A program made the translations under genes and the position numbers. The notes beneath the pieces are model-generated. The model was not told where the DNA came from, ran no database searches, and saw only the letters and a list, made by a program, of their open reading frames with translations. A stretch of 64,000 nt of DNA from DASUBV01 sp963822485. Lineage in GTDB: Bacteria > Actinomycetota > Actinomycetes > Streptosporangiales > Streptosporangiaceae. Location: positions 35,505 to 99,504 of the forward strand of contig CAWGHW010000032.1 in the NCBI GenBank assembly GCA_963822485.1. The letters run 5' to 3'. The stretch's first letter is position 1; every line of letters begins with the position of its first letter. This document shows, in pieces, positions 55,351-64,000 of the stretch.

Positions 55351-56378
55351 CTACACTCCCACCCTCTCGGCCGCCTGCCGGTCATCACGCCGGTCATGGC
55401 CAGCATGGCGACCAGCGGGCGGAGGACCCGGCGCGGAGTGACGCCGCGCGGGTAGACGCCGTTCTCACCCTCGCCGTCCCCGGCGCCGCCGGTCGGCGAC
55501 GCGACGTGCAGGGTGGCCCTATCGCACGCCCGGTACGGGCTGGCCAGCGCCAGGGCATGGCTGTGGTTGAGGTAGGCGTAGACGTCGGCGCTCTCAAGGA
55601 GCATTTCCTCCGGGTCGAGCACCCCACTGTCGGACCGCAGCCAGCGGGTCACTGGATCCTCGAACCGCACCTTGTCGGCCTTGTTGAGCACGATCGCCGC
55701 GCTCACCTGGCCTGGCCGCTGGTTGTCTTCCACCACATTAAGGACGTTCCTGAATGTCTCATCACCGAGTCGGCTCACCCGCAGGTGTTCGGGATCGATC
55801 ACGAAGAACAGGCCATTGGCGATCTCCAGGAAATACTTCGTCTCATCGACCCTGGCCAGGTCGCCGCCGGCCACGTCGAACAGCGCGACCGCCCGCTCGG
55901 GGCCGTCTTGACAACGCATGATGAAGGCATCGGCGAAAGTCACGATTCCTTCCTGCGTGCCGGGCAGCACCTTGTCCTGCTTGAAGAGCGGGTCCACCCA
56001 GCCCTCCAGGAACCGCTGGTGCAGGGCATTGTCGATGGGGCGGCTGGTTATCCCGTACTTCTGCAGCTCGTCACTCTGGATAGCGCCAACCATGGACGCG
56101 AGCAGGTGCGATTTACCGGACCTGGTCAGGCCGATGAAACCCAGGAGCACGGGCGGCCCGAAGCGTCCGTAATTCACGGGCAGGTAGTGCTCAGTGTGCA
56201 TGTCAGCCTGGGGAGCCGGGCAGCGCACGTACGCTCCGCGCACCAGATGACCTCGCTGCCTGGCATTGAAGCCTGGCGGAATGGCCAGCTCTACGTAGTC
56301 TTGCAGGGGCGCGTCCCAGCGCCAGTACGGCTGGGTGTCCCAATCGTGGATCTCGTGCAGACAGATGGGGCAGGTCAC
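55351..56378 (-). CDS. TRAFAC-like GTPase with N-terminal zinc ribbon
   Basis: About 342 aa. GTG 56378 is chosen because GTGA overlaps the stop of the upstream gene; the longer frame to 56507 overlaps coding sequence. Cys3 and Cys6 (CPIC) and Cys53 (VRCPA) form a probable zinc ribbon. The P-loop GLTRSGKS is at 83-90, switch II is in LFDVAGGDL and the base-recognition motif is NKAD in VLNKADKV. The frame runs on to 55257, but one corrected base near 55380 gives TGQAAERVGV and a TAG at 55351-55353, directly before the next ATG. This is the core NTPase of the operon. Confidence 0.82.
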
Positions 56379-57282
56379 GACCGGGCCCGGGTGCCTGCCC
56401 CCGGCGGCGACGGCGGCATGGTCATCGCGGCTGATGGCCTGTCGAAGCTGGCATTCACGGTCTGAGTCCCCCCAGAGTGGGCGTTCACGGTCTGCGCACT
56501 GGGCCATAGGTCAAGGAGCCGGGCGATGCGGCCCCCGTGATCCGTGGGCTGGAGCATGCCGTGCTGCGAGAGCGTCCGGCGCAGCTCGGCGGGGCCGTCG
56601 GCGAACCTGGTCGCCAGGGCGATCGCCACGGACTCGAATCCCGGGTCGGGGGCAGGCGGGTAGCCCCGGGCCGGAAGGAGACGAAAAGCCCGGGCGTATT
56701 GGCGGCGCGGCCGGACGCGTAGGTGAGGAAGGACACCGGCCGGGTGTCCCCAAGCATCGACAAGATGGTCACCAGGGCCCACATCACCGCCTCGGGCAGC
56801 GACGGCTCCGTCCACGGCATTGTCACGCTCCGCTCGCCCGCCAGGACGCGGGCGAGCAGCGGGACCAGCAGCTCGATCGCCTCCTTAGAACGGGCCCGCG
56901 TCTCGATGGCGCCGTGACCGGGCCCTAGTTCCGTCCGGACGGCCGGCGGCACCTGCCCGCCGTACGCGGTCGGGAGGGTCGCGGAAAGCTCCGGAATCTC
57001 TAGCGCGTAGCTGCTGGTAAGCACGGCGGGCTGGCCGATGAGCACGAGCGCGAACTGCCAGCCGAGCGGGGACCTCCGGTCGGATCGCCAGCGGATGAGC
57101 GCCGCACTCGAGCCGAAGTCCAGGTAGCCGCGGCCCAGCGGGCTGCCCGCCCGCAGCCACGGCTCCAGCCGTCGCAGCCAGCGCTCGCTCTGGGCACGGT
57201 CGCGCATCGATGCGCCCGCCTGGAGGATCATCCCGTCGGTGCCGCCCGGCGCCCGGTAGACGATCTGATCGATGGTGCTCAC
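56375..57282 (-). CDS. GTPase-associated protein, small paralogue, one frame break
   Basis: GTG 57282 lies in a GTGA overlap with the upstream pseudokinase. STIDQIVYRAPGGTDGMILQ, SAALIRWRSDRRSPLGWQFA and ALVLIGQPAVLTSSYALEIP match the larger protein at 53272-55350. A helical part with LLARVLAGERSVTMPWTEPS follows. Near 56675 the frame shifts by one base, from FVSFRPG to PGFESVAIALATRFADGPAE and RTLSQHGMLQPTDHGGRIAR, ending at 56375. About 302 aa. Presumed partner of the GTPase encoded next, with which it is translationally coupled. Confidence 0.72.
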
Positions 57283-58354
57283 CGGGCACCGCGCCACCAG
57301 CGGGGAGGCCGGTGCCGCGCCGCCTCCTGCCACTGGGCGCCGGCCTGCGCCGTTCCGTTCGGCGGCACGGCGCCGGGGCCCGGCGGAGTCCCGCCGTCAG
57401 CAGCGGCCGGGTGCAGCGTGGCATCGGGATCGCCGCGCTGGCCAGTGCCCTGGCCTGCCTCCGGCGGGATAGCCGCGCCGGGGTGCTTGCGCCGGCGCAC
57501 CTCCCAGAACTGCTGGCGGGCCTCGCTCAGCCAGGTGCTCTCGGCGGCCCCGTCCGCGACCGGGACCGGACGCCTTATCCGGCCCAGCAGCTCCGCGGCC
57601 GTCGGACGGTCTTCCGGGGGGCCGAACACCCTCTCGAGCGGCCCGGCCAGGCCGCTGTCGGCCAGCTGGTCGCGGCGGGCAAGCTCCTCGCCCTGATTGA
57701 ACGCGAAGAAGATCAGTCGGCCAGCGGCCCAGATGTCGTCACGATCGGTGACCAGGCCACGAGCGCTGCCCGGCCGTTGCTCCCGTGCGACCCAGCTCGG
57801 CGAGCCCGCAACCGCCTCCCGTGGCGCCCCGAAGACCGTACTCAGGCTGAAGTCGGTGATCTGCACCGGCCGGCGGCTGTCCCACCGCACGGTATCCGGG
57901 CTAAGCGCCCGGTGCGCGATCCCGGCGGCGGCGAGCCAGCACAAGCCCGTCAGCAGGCCAGCCTGGAAGGCCGCCGCATCGTCATCCAGCAGGTGCTTGA
58001 CCGCCTCGCGCAGCGGATCGCCCCGGTACGGCTCGAGCAGCGCGAAGGAATCAGCGGACGTGGCCTCGTCGCCGTACAGGCCGACCACCTCCGTCGGATG
58101 GCCGCTCGACTCGCTCACGTCGTACAGCCGGCGCCCGGCGAGGATCTCGTTGTCCAGGCGGTCATAGCCGGTGCTCCGCTGCGAGGTCCTGGCGGCCCGG
58201 TGCTGCCGAAGCTCGGTGCCGTCGTCCAGCCAGGCCCGCCGGGCTGTCAGGTAGTGCGCCGCCGCCAGCTCTTCGTCGTCCACGCGCACCTCGGCCTCGA
58301 CCTGCTCGCCGGTGACGCGGCGGAACCGGAGCACGCCGGCTCGCCGACCGTCAT
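57279..58354 (-). CDS. Protein-kinase-fold protein without catalytic Asp (pseudokinase), frame break at start
   Basis: Kinase-like C-lobe with HRALSPDTVRW (in place of HRDxKPxN; catalytic Asp replaced by Ala), ITDFSLS (in place of DFG) and DIWAAGRLIFF. The N-lobe lacks an obvious glycine loop. After the kinase part come a helical stretch and a Pro/Gly/Gln-rich tail. The frame from GTG 58334 is intact; one inserted base near 58335 would link it to ATG 58354, which overlaps the upstream stop as ATGA (MTVGEPA then VLRFRRVTGEQVEAEVRV). A scaffold or sensor role is more likely than phosphotransfer. Confidence 0.68.
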
Positions 58355-60222
58355 GACGGCTCCGTCCGAGGCGATGGATCGGCCGGGCGGGCGTCCCCGC
58401 CCCAGCTGGAGGACACGATGCCCGCCCGCAGCGGGACCAGGCGGATCAGGCCCGCGTACGAGCCTGACGAGGTCCACACTGTGTCCGGCGGCAGCGCACT
58501 GATCAGCACGTCCCGGTTCAGCCGGGGAGCGAATTCCACCACACGGGGGATAACGGCCACGTCGAGCGCGCTGAGGTCGTCTGGCGCGCACAGCTGCCAC
58601 ATCTCCTGGCGCGGCTCGTACCGGATGGCCTCCTTGATGTCGGCCACGTCGTCCTCGCCCGCGTAGTGGAGCTCATGGATGACCGAGGTCGCGAAAGCCG
58701 GGGGAACGAGCACGCCGTTGTCGTGCGTGTGCCGGGCCCACTCCTCGAGCAGGGCGGCCGCCGAGGCACGCGCGTGCTCCAGGGCTTCTCTCCCGTCGAC
58801 GCTGGGCGATGCGGATTCGGCAGCGATGGCCCGAAGCGCCAGGTCGCACAGGATGGGCATGAGGATCTCCGCCAGCCGGGCCATGCGGGTCCCGCGGGCC
58901 CCATCCGCATCGCGGGCCGCCTCGGCGTACTCGGCGAGGGCCTGGCTGACGCCGGACAGCGCGATCCTGATCCGGGCTACCTCACCCGGCACCGCGGCGG
59001 CGCTGGACCACTCCCGGTCGGCCACGGCGATCACCAGCTCGGTCAGCTCGCTGGCGGCCTTCGTCGCCTCATCGGGGCCCGGCTCGCCGCGCTCATCGTC
59101 CGCGGCGTGCCGCGACGATCGCGGAGGCGGGTCGGCGAGCCGGTCAACAGTGACGGCGGGCACCGCTGCTCGACTTCCTCCAAGTAGCTCCCGCTGCCGT
59201 GCCGCTTGAGCTCGCGTTCGGTCTGCTTCAGGCGCCTGGTCACCAGCGCGAGCGTGTCACCATCCCGCAGGGCGTCGGCTATCGCCCGGTAAACCGGTGA
59301 CTGCGCGGGCGCTCCGCTGGCACCGCCGTCCTCCGCGACCGCGGTCGGCGCGGGGAGCCGCACGCCCGCGGCCAGCACCAGCCGGCGCTGATCGTCGGTC
59401 AGCTCGCCCGTGGCGCTCGCGTCCCTCAGCAGCTGGGCGACCTGACCGCGAAGGTCGGCCAGAGCCGTGCCGGCCTCGACGAGATGGTCGCGGGCCCCGC
59501 GGTCACCGCGGCGAAGCCGGCCGACGATGCCCGTTGCCCCGGCCAGCGCGTCAGCGGCCGCACGGGCCGATTCGGCCACGTCGGCCTGGCAGCGCGACAG
59601 CTCCCCGTCGGCATCGAGGCTCGCGCCCTCCGCCGCGGCCGGGAGCAGCGAGGGGAACGGGCCGTCGTGTCCGGAACCCGGCTCGCTGAGCCGGCGGATC
59701 GCCACGGCGAGCGCGCCTGCGAAGACGGCTCCCTCGTCATCCGCGCCGGCCAGCCGCAGTCCCGGGCTCGCGACCCGGCCCGGCACGCTGGTGGTCAGGA
59801 CCTGATGCATGCGATCGAACACCTTGTCAACAGACAGCAGCTCCACCAGACGGTCCAGGCCGCTCGCCACGCCGGGGTGACCGATGGCGATCGCGGACGT
59901 CGCCACCCGCCAGTCGATGCCGAGCGGATCGCTGACCCACAGCACACCAGAGCCCTGTGTCCCGCCCAGGTTTCCCGGTAGCCGGATCTCCCGGCCGTCG
60001 GCGGCCCGCGGTCCGAGCGCCACGCAGAGCAGGTCTTCGACCCGCTTCGCCGTGATCAGGCGCTCGTAGACGGGCGCATGCTGGGCGAGCGGCCGCGGTG
60101 TCGTCCAGCACTAGCAGCTTGCTGAGGTTGGGGTGACCACGAAAGTCGGCCAGCAGGGTGTCGGCGGCCTGCTCCGCCTCGCTGTCCGGCAGCCCGTCCA
60201 GCCGCAGGACCTCGACGGTCAT
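58351..60222 (-). CDS. Large helical protein of unknown function, two frame breaks
   Basis: Reconstructed ~623 aa. ATG 60222 overlaps the tubulin-like gene stop (ATGA): MTVEVLRLDGLPDSEAEQAA. Near 60090 one base shifts to VYERLITAKRVEDLLCVALG and the ALGPRAADGREIRLPGNLGG region; near 59160 another joins GSYLEEVEQ to VTVDRLADPPPRSS. The middle is rich in Ala/Asp/Arg helices (SRCQADVAESARAAADALAG). The C-terminal part (HELHYAGEDDVADIKEAIRY, DVAVIPRVVEFAPRLNRDVL) looks globular. No known domain recognised. It sits between the tubulin-like and pseudokinase genes and is probably a subunit or adaptor of the same system. Confidence 0.55.
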
Positions 60223-63200
60223 CCGGCTGCCCCGGCGTCGACCACCTGCTCCAGCTCGCGCAGATTCTGGGCCACCGGCGAATCCAGCCCGGTGAACACC
60301 AGGTCGAGCGCGGCCGGCAGGGTGTCCGCCCAGAACGCGCGCATCTGCGCGGCCGGGAGCGCTGTCCGGCGGCCTGCTTCTTCATCATGTCGTCCAAGAG
60401 CTCGATCTGCCCCTCGGCGAGATCCCGAATCGCCATGTACAGCTCGCCTGGCAGCTTCGGCCGGCCGTCGAGGCCCGTCGGGCAGCTCGCGCATGAGCTG
60501 GCCGCAGAACCGGCGGTGGATGTCGTCGTCGTCCAGCGCCCACAGCTCGTAGGCGCGCAGCAGGCTGCCCCAGGAGGACGCCTGGGCCAGCGGGGTGAGC
60601 GGCAGCGTCATGGTCACGCCGCCGCCGAGCTCGACGTTGACCCGCTCGGGCGACGTCGTCCGGCCCGCGGACCGTGGCCCGGCCGTTCCACAGCGCGCAC
60701 AGCAGCCGGTGCAGGATCTCGACCCGGTGCTCCTCGCGGGTGGCCAGGTAGCCGAAGTCGTAGCCGGTGCGCTGCCGCCAGCGCAGCAGGTCGGTCGGCT
60801 CGGGCCGGGCCAGCGCGCCCGCCCAGCACCGCAGCACGTCGCGCACCTCGTCGACCTCGGTGACGCCCATCGCGGTGCGGAACAGCACCACCGAGATCGA
60901 CTCGGTCTCGTGTGCCGGTAGTCTCGGTGATGCGCGGCCCGGCGGGCAGGTTGATCGAGGACTTCAGGTACTCCTCGACGACGTCGCTCGGCGCGTCGGC
61001 CGGGTAGGTGATCAGCACCTTCAGCGGGCCGCTGCCCTGCGGGGTGAAGTTGGCGGGCAGCAGCCCGGCGAGCTTGCCGCTGAACTCGTCCAGGTAGTCC
61101 TGCGTGATGCCGGTCCGGCGTCGCCGTGCCCGGCGGCCTCGGCCAGCAGGTCCTGCAGCCTGGGCAGCATCGGCTGCTCGCCGCGGCGGCTCCCGCAGGA
61201 ACTTCTTGACCTCGGTCTTGACCTGCTCCCGCAGGTAGGAGACGGCGTGATCGGGGGTCTGCTCGACGCTGATCTTGAACGCCTCGGGCCAGGGCTCGGC
61301 GCCGACCAGCGCTCGACAGGTCGGCCTCGGTGGAGTTGACGTTGATGCGGCCCTCCCTGGCCATGTGCTCGAGCAGCCGCCGGAACACCTGCTGGTAGAA
61401 CTGCTCCATCCGGCCCGTCCCGGCGGGCAGCAGGTAGGACACGCCGACGCGCTTGCGGTACAGCTCGGCCGACCGGCGGTTGAAGTCCTCCTCGTCCTGG
61501 CGGGCGAACTCGGTCAGCGCCCTGGTCAGCGCCGCCAGGTCCCGCTGGACCTGCTCGAGCGGACGACGCCACTGCGCGCGTGTGCCGGTCCCAGAACTCG
61601 GCCCACACCACGTGCGTCTGCCACTGGTACCAGTGGTCCTGCTGGCTGCGGGCCGCGACCGGCTCCTCGTCGTTCCACTGCACCTTCCGGAAGAACTTGT
61701 CCTTCAGTTCCGGGGTCACCGGCGGCGCGACGCCGTGCCCGGGCGGCGCCGCGGGCGCGCCCCGCCGGCGGTGCAGCATGCCCGCGACCCCGCCCTGCTC
61801 GACCTCGTCGACGAGCTCCGGATGGCCGAAGACGACCCGCTGCACCCGGAAGATGTCCATCTTGCCGAGCAGTTCGCGTGACGGCGCCGTCCGGGTCGAA
61901 GCCCTGCACCAGCTGCGGGACATCCCGGCCGAGCTGGGCCCGCAGCGAGTCGATGCCGGCCCGCATCGACTCCCGGCGGTCGTTCAGCGCGGCGGTGATC
62001 TCGCGGGCGCCGTTCGCCGGCTCGGGCTCGGCGAAGTCGCTGCCGTGCCGCCGCAGAACCGGGTGCACGCCCGCCTTGATCAGGAAATCCTCCATGTCGG
62101 CGCGGGTGGACTCCACCTGGCGATTCGGGCGTCGGTGATCTGGTCGATGGCCGTCGCGCAGCAGCCGCGAGCCGACGATCCCGGCCAGCTCGTCGACCGG
62201 CACGGTCAGCGAGGCGACCAGCGCCGTGGACACGCCCCGGTTGCCGATGCCGTTCTCGGCCGCGGACCTGCCGGTGCGTGGCCTCGTTGACGAAGCTGTC
62301 CGCGAACGACTGGTGATGCTCGCCGCGACCGGTCGTCCTCCTCCGACATCTCGGTCCCGACCAGGGACATCACCAGCGAGACGATCGACCGGTGCATGTC
62401 CTCGCGGGTGGCGCCGGCGGGCTGGGAGAACAGGAAGCCGGTCTGCAGCGTGCCCGGGCGCATGACGATCCGCTGGTTCCTCGGGTAGTTGACGGCCACC
62501 TCCTCGGGATCGATCGGCCGCTGGTCGTGCGGGCCGCGCAGCTCGCGCTCGGCGTCGGCGCCGTTCTGCTGGTCCACCAGGCGGAACAGGTCGAGCAGCG
62601 CCCGGCCCGCGTTGAGCTCGGCGGGCCGCCCGCCGCCCAGGCCGTCTGGGAACGCCGACGGCATCAGCACCAGCGGGTAGATCTTCACCCGCAGGTTGCC
62701 GCTCTGCCGTAGCATGTGCGCGATCAGGTGCAGGTAGTCGTAGAAGATCCCGGCACCGGTGCCGCCGGCCACCGAGAACGCGACGAAGACGTCCACCCCC
62801 GGGGCGGCTTGCCGCCCAGGGCATGCAGGTCCTCCCCGGAGTTCGCCAGCTTGCCGATCGCCTCGCGGAGGTCCCGCACCGCGGGGTCGACGCCCTCATG
62901 AAGGTGCCGAACAGCGCGGCCCGGCCGATGGTCGGGAACTGGCCCGCGCCCCGGTACAGCGGGTTTACCTTCGGCTCGTCCTGCGGTCGGGTGGCAGCCA
63001 GCCCTCGACCACCTGCTTTTCCTCCAGCCGCAGGCGCAGGCCAGCTCGGGGTAGCTGGCCACGTCCGGCACCAGCCCGGTCACGTAATGCGCGGTCGGCG
63101 CCGCCGCCGGGATGTTCTCGGACCCGGCACCACCCGGCGCGGCAGCCGGTCGAGCTCGGCCTGGTTCATGTCCGCGTACACGAACTGGATGCACGAGGGC

Positions 63201-63359
63201 AGCTGATAGGCCAGCATGCCCTCCCGCCCGCGCTTGCTTGCGGAAGTCGTTGCCGTCGGGACCGCAGATCTCCTCGCGCAGCCTGCCGCTCGAGCTCGGC
63301 GCCGATGTCGCAGCCGTGCCGCCCAGGCCGACGAACAAGACCGGCTGATACAGCTGCAT
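60219..63359 (-). CDS. Giant tubulin/FtsZ-like protein, many frame breaks
   Basis: About 1040 aa after joining fragments. MQLYQPVLFVGLGGTGCDIG opens a Rossmann-like GTP-binding fold; the tubulin signature appears as SVAGGTGAGIFYDYLHLI. A long C-terminal region, helical and repetitive (e.g. WNDEEPVAARSQQDHWYQWQ, EQFYQQVFRRLLEHMAREG), follows. This matches bacterial Tubulin_2-type proteins, which have unknown roles. Roughly 20 single-base indels separate fragments that otherwise read as clean protein in sequence, so pseudogene decay is less likely than sequence error. RBS: GGGGGGAC before ATG 63359. Confidence 0.72.
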
Positions 63360-63404
63360 GTCCCCCCTGTATTCGGTTTGACTGGTTGCGTGATCCGGTA
63401 GCGG

Positions 63405-64000
63405 CTACAGCCATTCGTCGGGCGGAGGCGACGTCGGCGCCGGTGCCAGCGCCTTGGTGGCGGTAGCGCCCTGGTCAGCGGGCTTGGGTGCTGGCTGCGA
63501 AGTGGCCGGCGGGGCTGCCCCGGCCGCGGGACGCGGGCCGGGGCTGGGGCCCGCGGCGCTTGCGTCCGTCGCGGAAGGCCAGCTCGAGCTGGCTGCCCTC
63601 CAGGTGCTCGCCCGGGCCCCCGATGACGACCTCGAAGCGCTCGCCCGACGGCGTGACTACCCTGACCTCGCCATTTCCGGCCCGCCGGGCTGTGTATGCC
63701 GGGAGCCCAGGCTGCGGGTAGTCCAGCCGCGCGCTTGGCTGGTCCTCGTCCCTGATGATGAAACGGAACGTCTCGGCCCATTTGCCCGGTGCCTTGAGGT
63801 CCGCGCCCATCTTCTCGCTGTTGCGGCGCAGTATCAGGACCAGGCCGCGCAACATCGACCTTTCTGCGGTGGGCCGCGCGCATCCACGCCACCGTGAGGA
63901 TGGCCAGAATGGCGAGTGCGAGGACGCCAATGATCTCCCAGCAGGCAGTCTTCTGCACGAAGCCCGGCGGCTGGGTCACCGCGATATTCAGGGTCGCGGT
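63405..64000 (-). CDS. C-terminal part of a membrane protein heading the operon, frame breaks
   Basis: The N-terminus is beyond the window. The visible part reads ATLNIAVTQPPGFVQKTACW, a TM helix (EIIGVLALAILAILTVAWMR) and a cytoplasmic part after a frame break near 63870: LVLILRRNSEKMGADLKAPG, GNGEVRVVTPSGERFEVVIG and GSQLELAFRDGRKRRG. A second break near 63540 leads to a Pro/Ala-rich end (TSPPPDEWL) at TAG 63405-63407. The outside/TM/inside layout would fit a von Willebrand-A or similar ectodomain, but that part is not here. Located 45 bp upstream of the tubulin-like gene. Confidence 0.55.

Overview
The window is very GC-rich DNA with strong third-position G/C bias, many GTG/TTG starts and typical actinobacterial gene content: a tricorn protease, an SGNH lipase, a SpoIIE-type phosphatase fused to an anti-sigma-like ATPase, CHAP and ricin-lectin cell-wall proteins, and a DHA2 drug exporter with a MarR tail. 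It is probably a soil or acid-soil actinomycete chromosome (Streptosporangiales-like or a relative); genus cannot be read from the sequence. No rRNA, tRNA, CRISPR array, transposase or phage integrase was seen.

Layout. 0-17.9 kb: 3' part of a fused anthranilate synthase (TrpE-TrpG), a secreted protein, a dienelactone hydrolase, a globin-oxidoreductase, a tricorn protease, CcdA, a GSILSI-repeat protein, a secreted SGNH lipase, 4-aminobutyrate transaminase, a PAS-GAF-SpoIIE-HATPase regulator, and cell-wall or membrane proteins. 18.3-24.3 kb: a beta-ketoadipate operon, pcaB-C-I-J-H-G-D, which takes protocatechuate to 3-oxoadipyl-CoA (ring cleavage by PcaHG, then PcaB, PcaC, PcaD and the CoA transferase PcaIJ). 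24.3-27.5 kb: a quinone reductase-like enzyme divergent from a MarR regulator, with clustered operator-like palindromes between them, and an acyl-CoA synthetase. 28.6-34.1 kb: a two-component system and a DUF5666-like anchored protein facing a FtsX-type ABC exporter; paired terminator hairpins follow. 34.3-37.6 kb: a large secreted subtilase. 38.2-43.9 kb: regulators, an EamA transporter, an SDR epimerase and a Tat-type purple acid phosphatase-like protein. 44.4-53.3 kb: a papain-like-looking protein, a fused E1-alpha/beta dehydrogenase carrying a 15-bp minisatellite, an esterase, a lipoprotein, the MFS-MarR fusion and a FAD oxidoreductase.

53.3-64.0 kb (minus strand) is the most unusual locus. 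It is a translationally coupled operon: a membrane protein (partial at the window edge), a giant tubulin/FtsZ-like protein, an unrecognised helical protein, a kinase-fold protein lacking the catalytic Asp, a protein with a GTPase-associated-type N-terminal domain, a zinc-ribbon TRAFAC-like GTPase, and a second, larger paralogue of the GTPase-associated protein. The combination of two GTPases, a pseudokinase and two paralogous adaptors resembles NTPase-centred signalling or conflict (defence-like) systems. Its function is not known to me.

Two genome-scale signals stand out. First, long intergenic palindromes (core GTGGRTGTCCCGTTG...) occur at about 8.2, 18.0, 28.4 and 37.8 kb, usually as an A-type/G-type pair. 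Second, many single-base frameshifts interrupt otherwise well-preserved genes (about 15 scattered, plus roughly 20 inside the tubulin-like gene). These look more like sequencing or assembly indels than true decay, so several genes are described here as reconstructed across a frame break.
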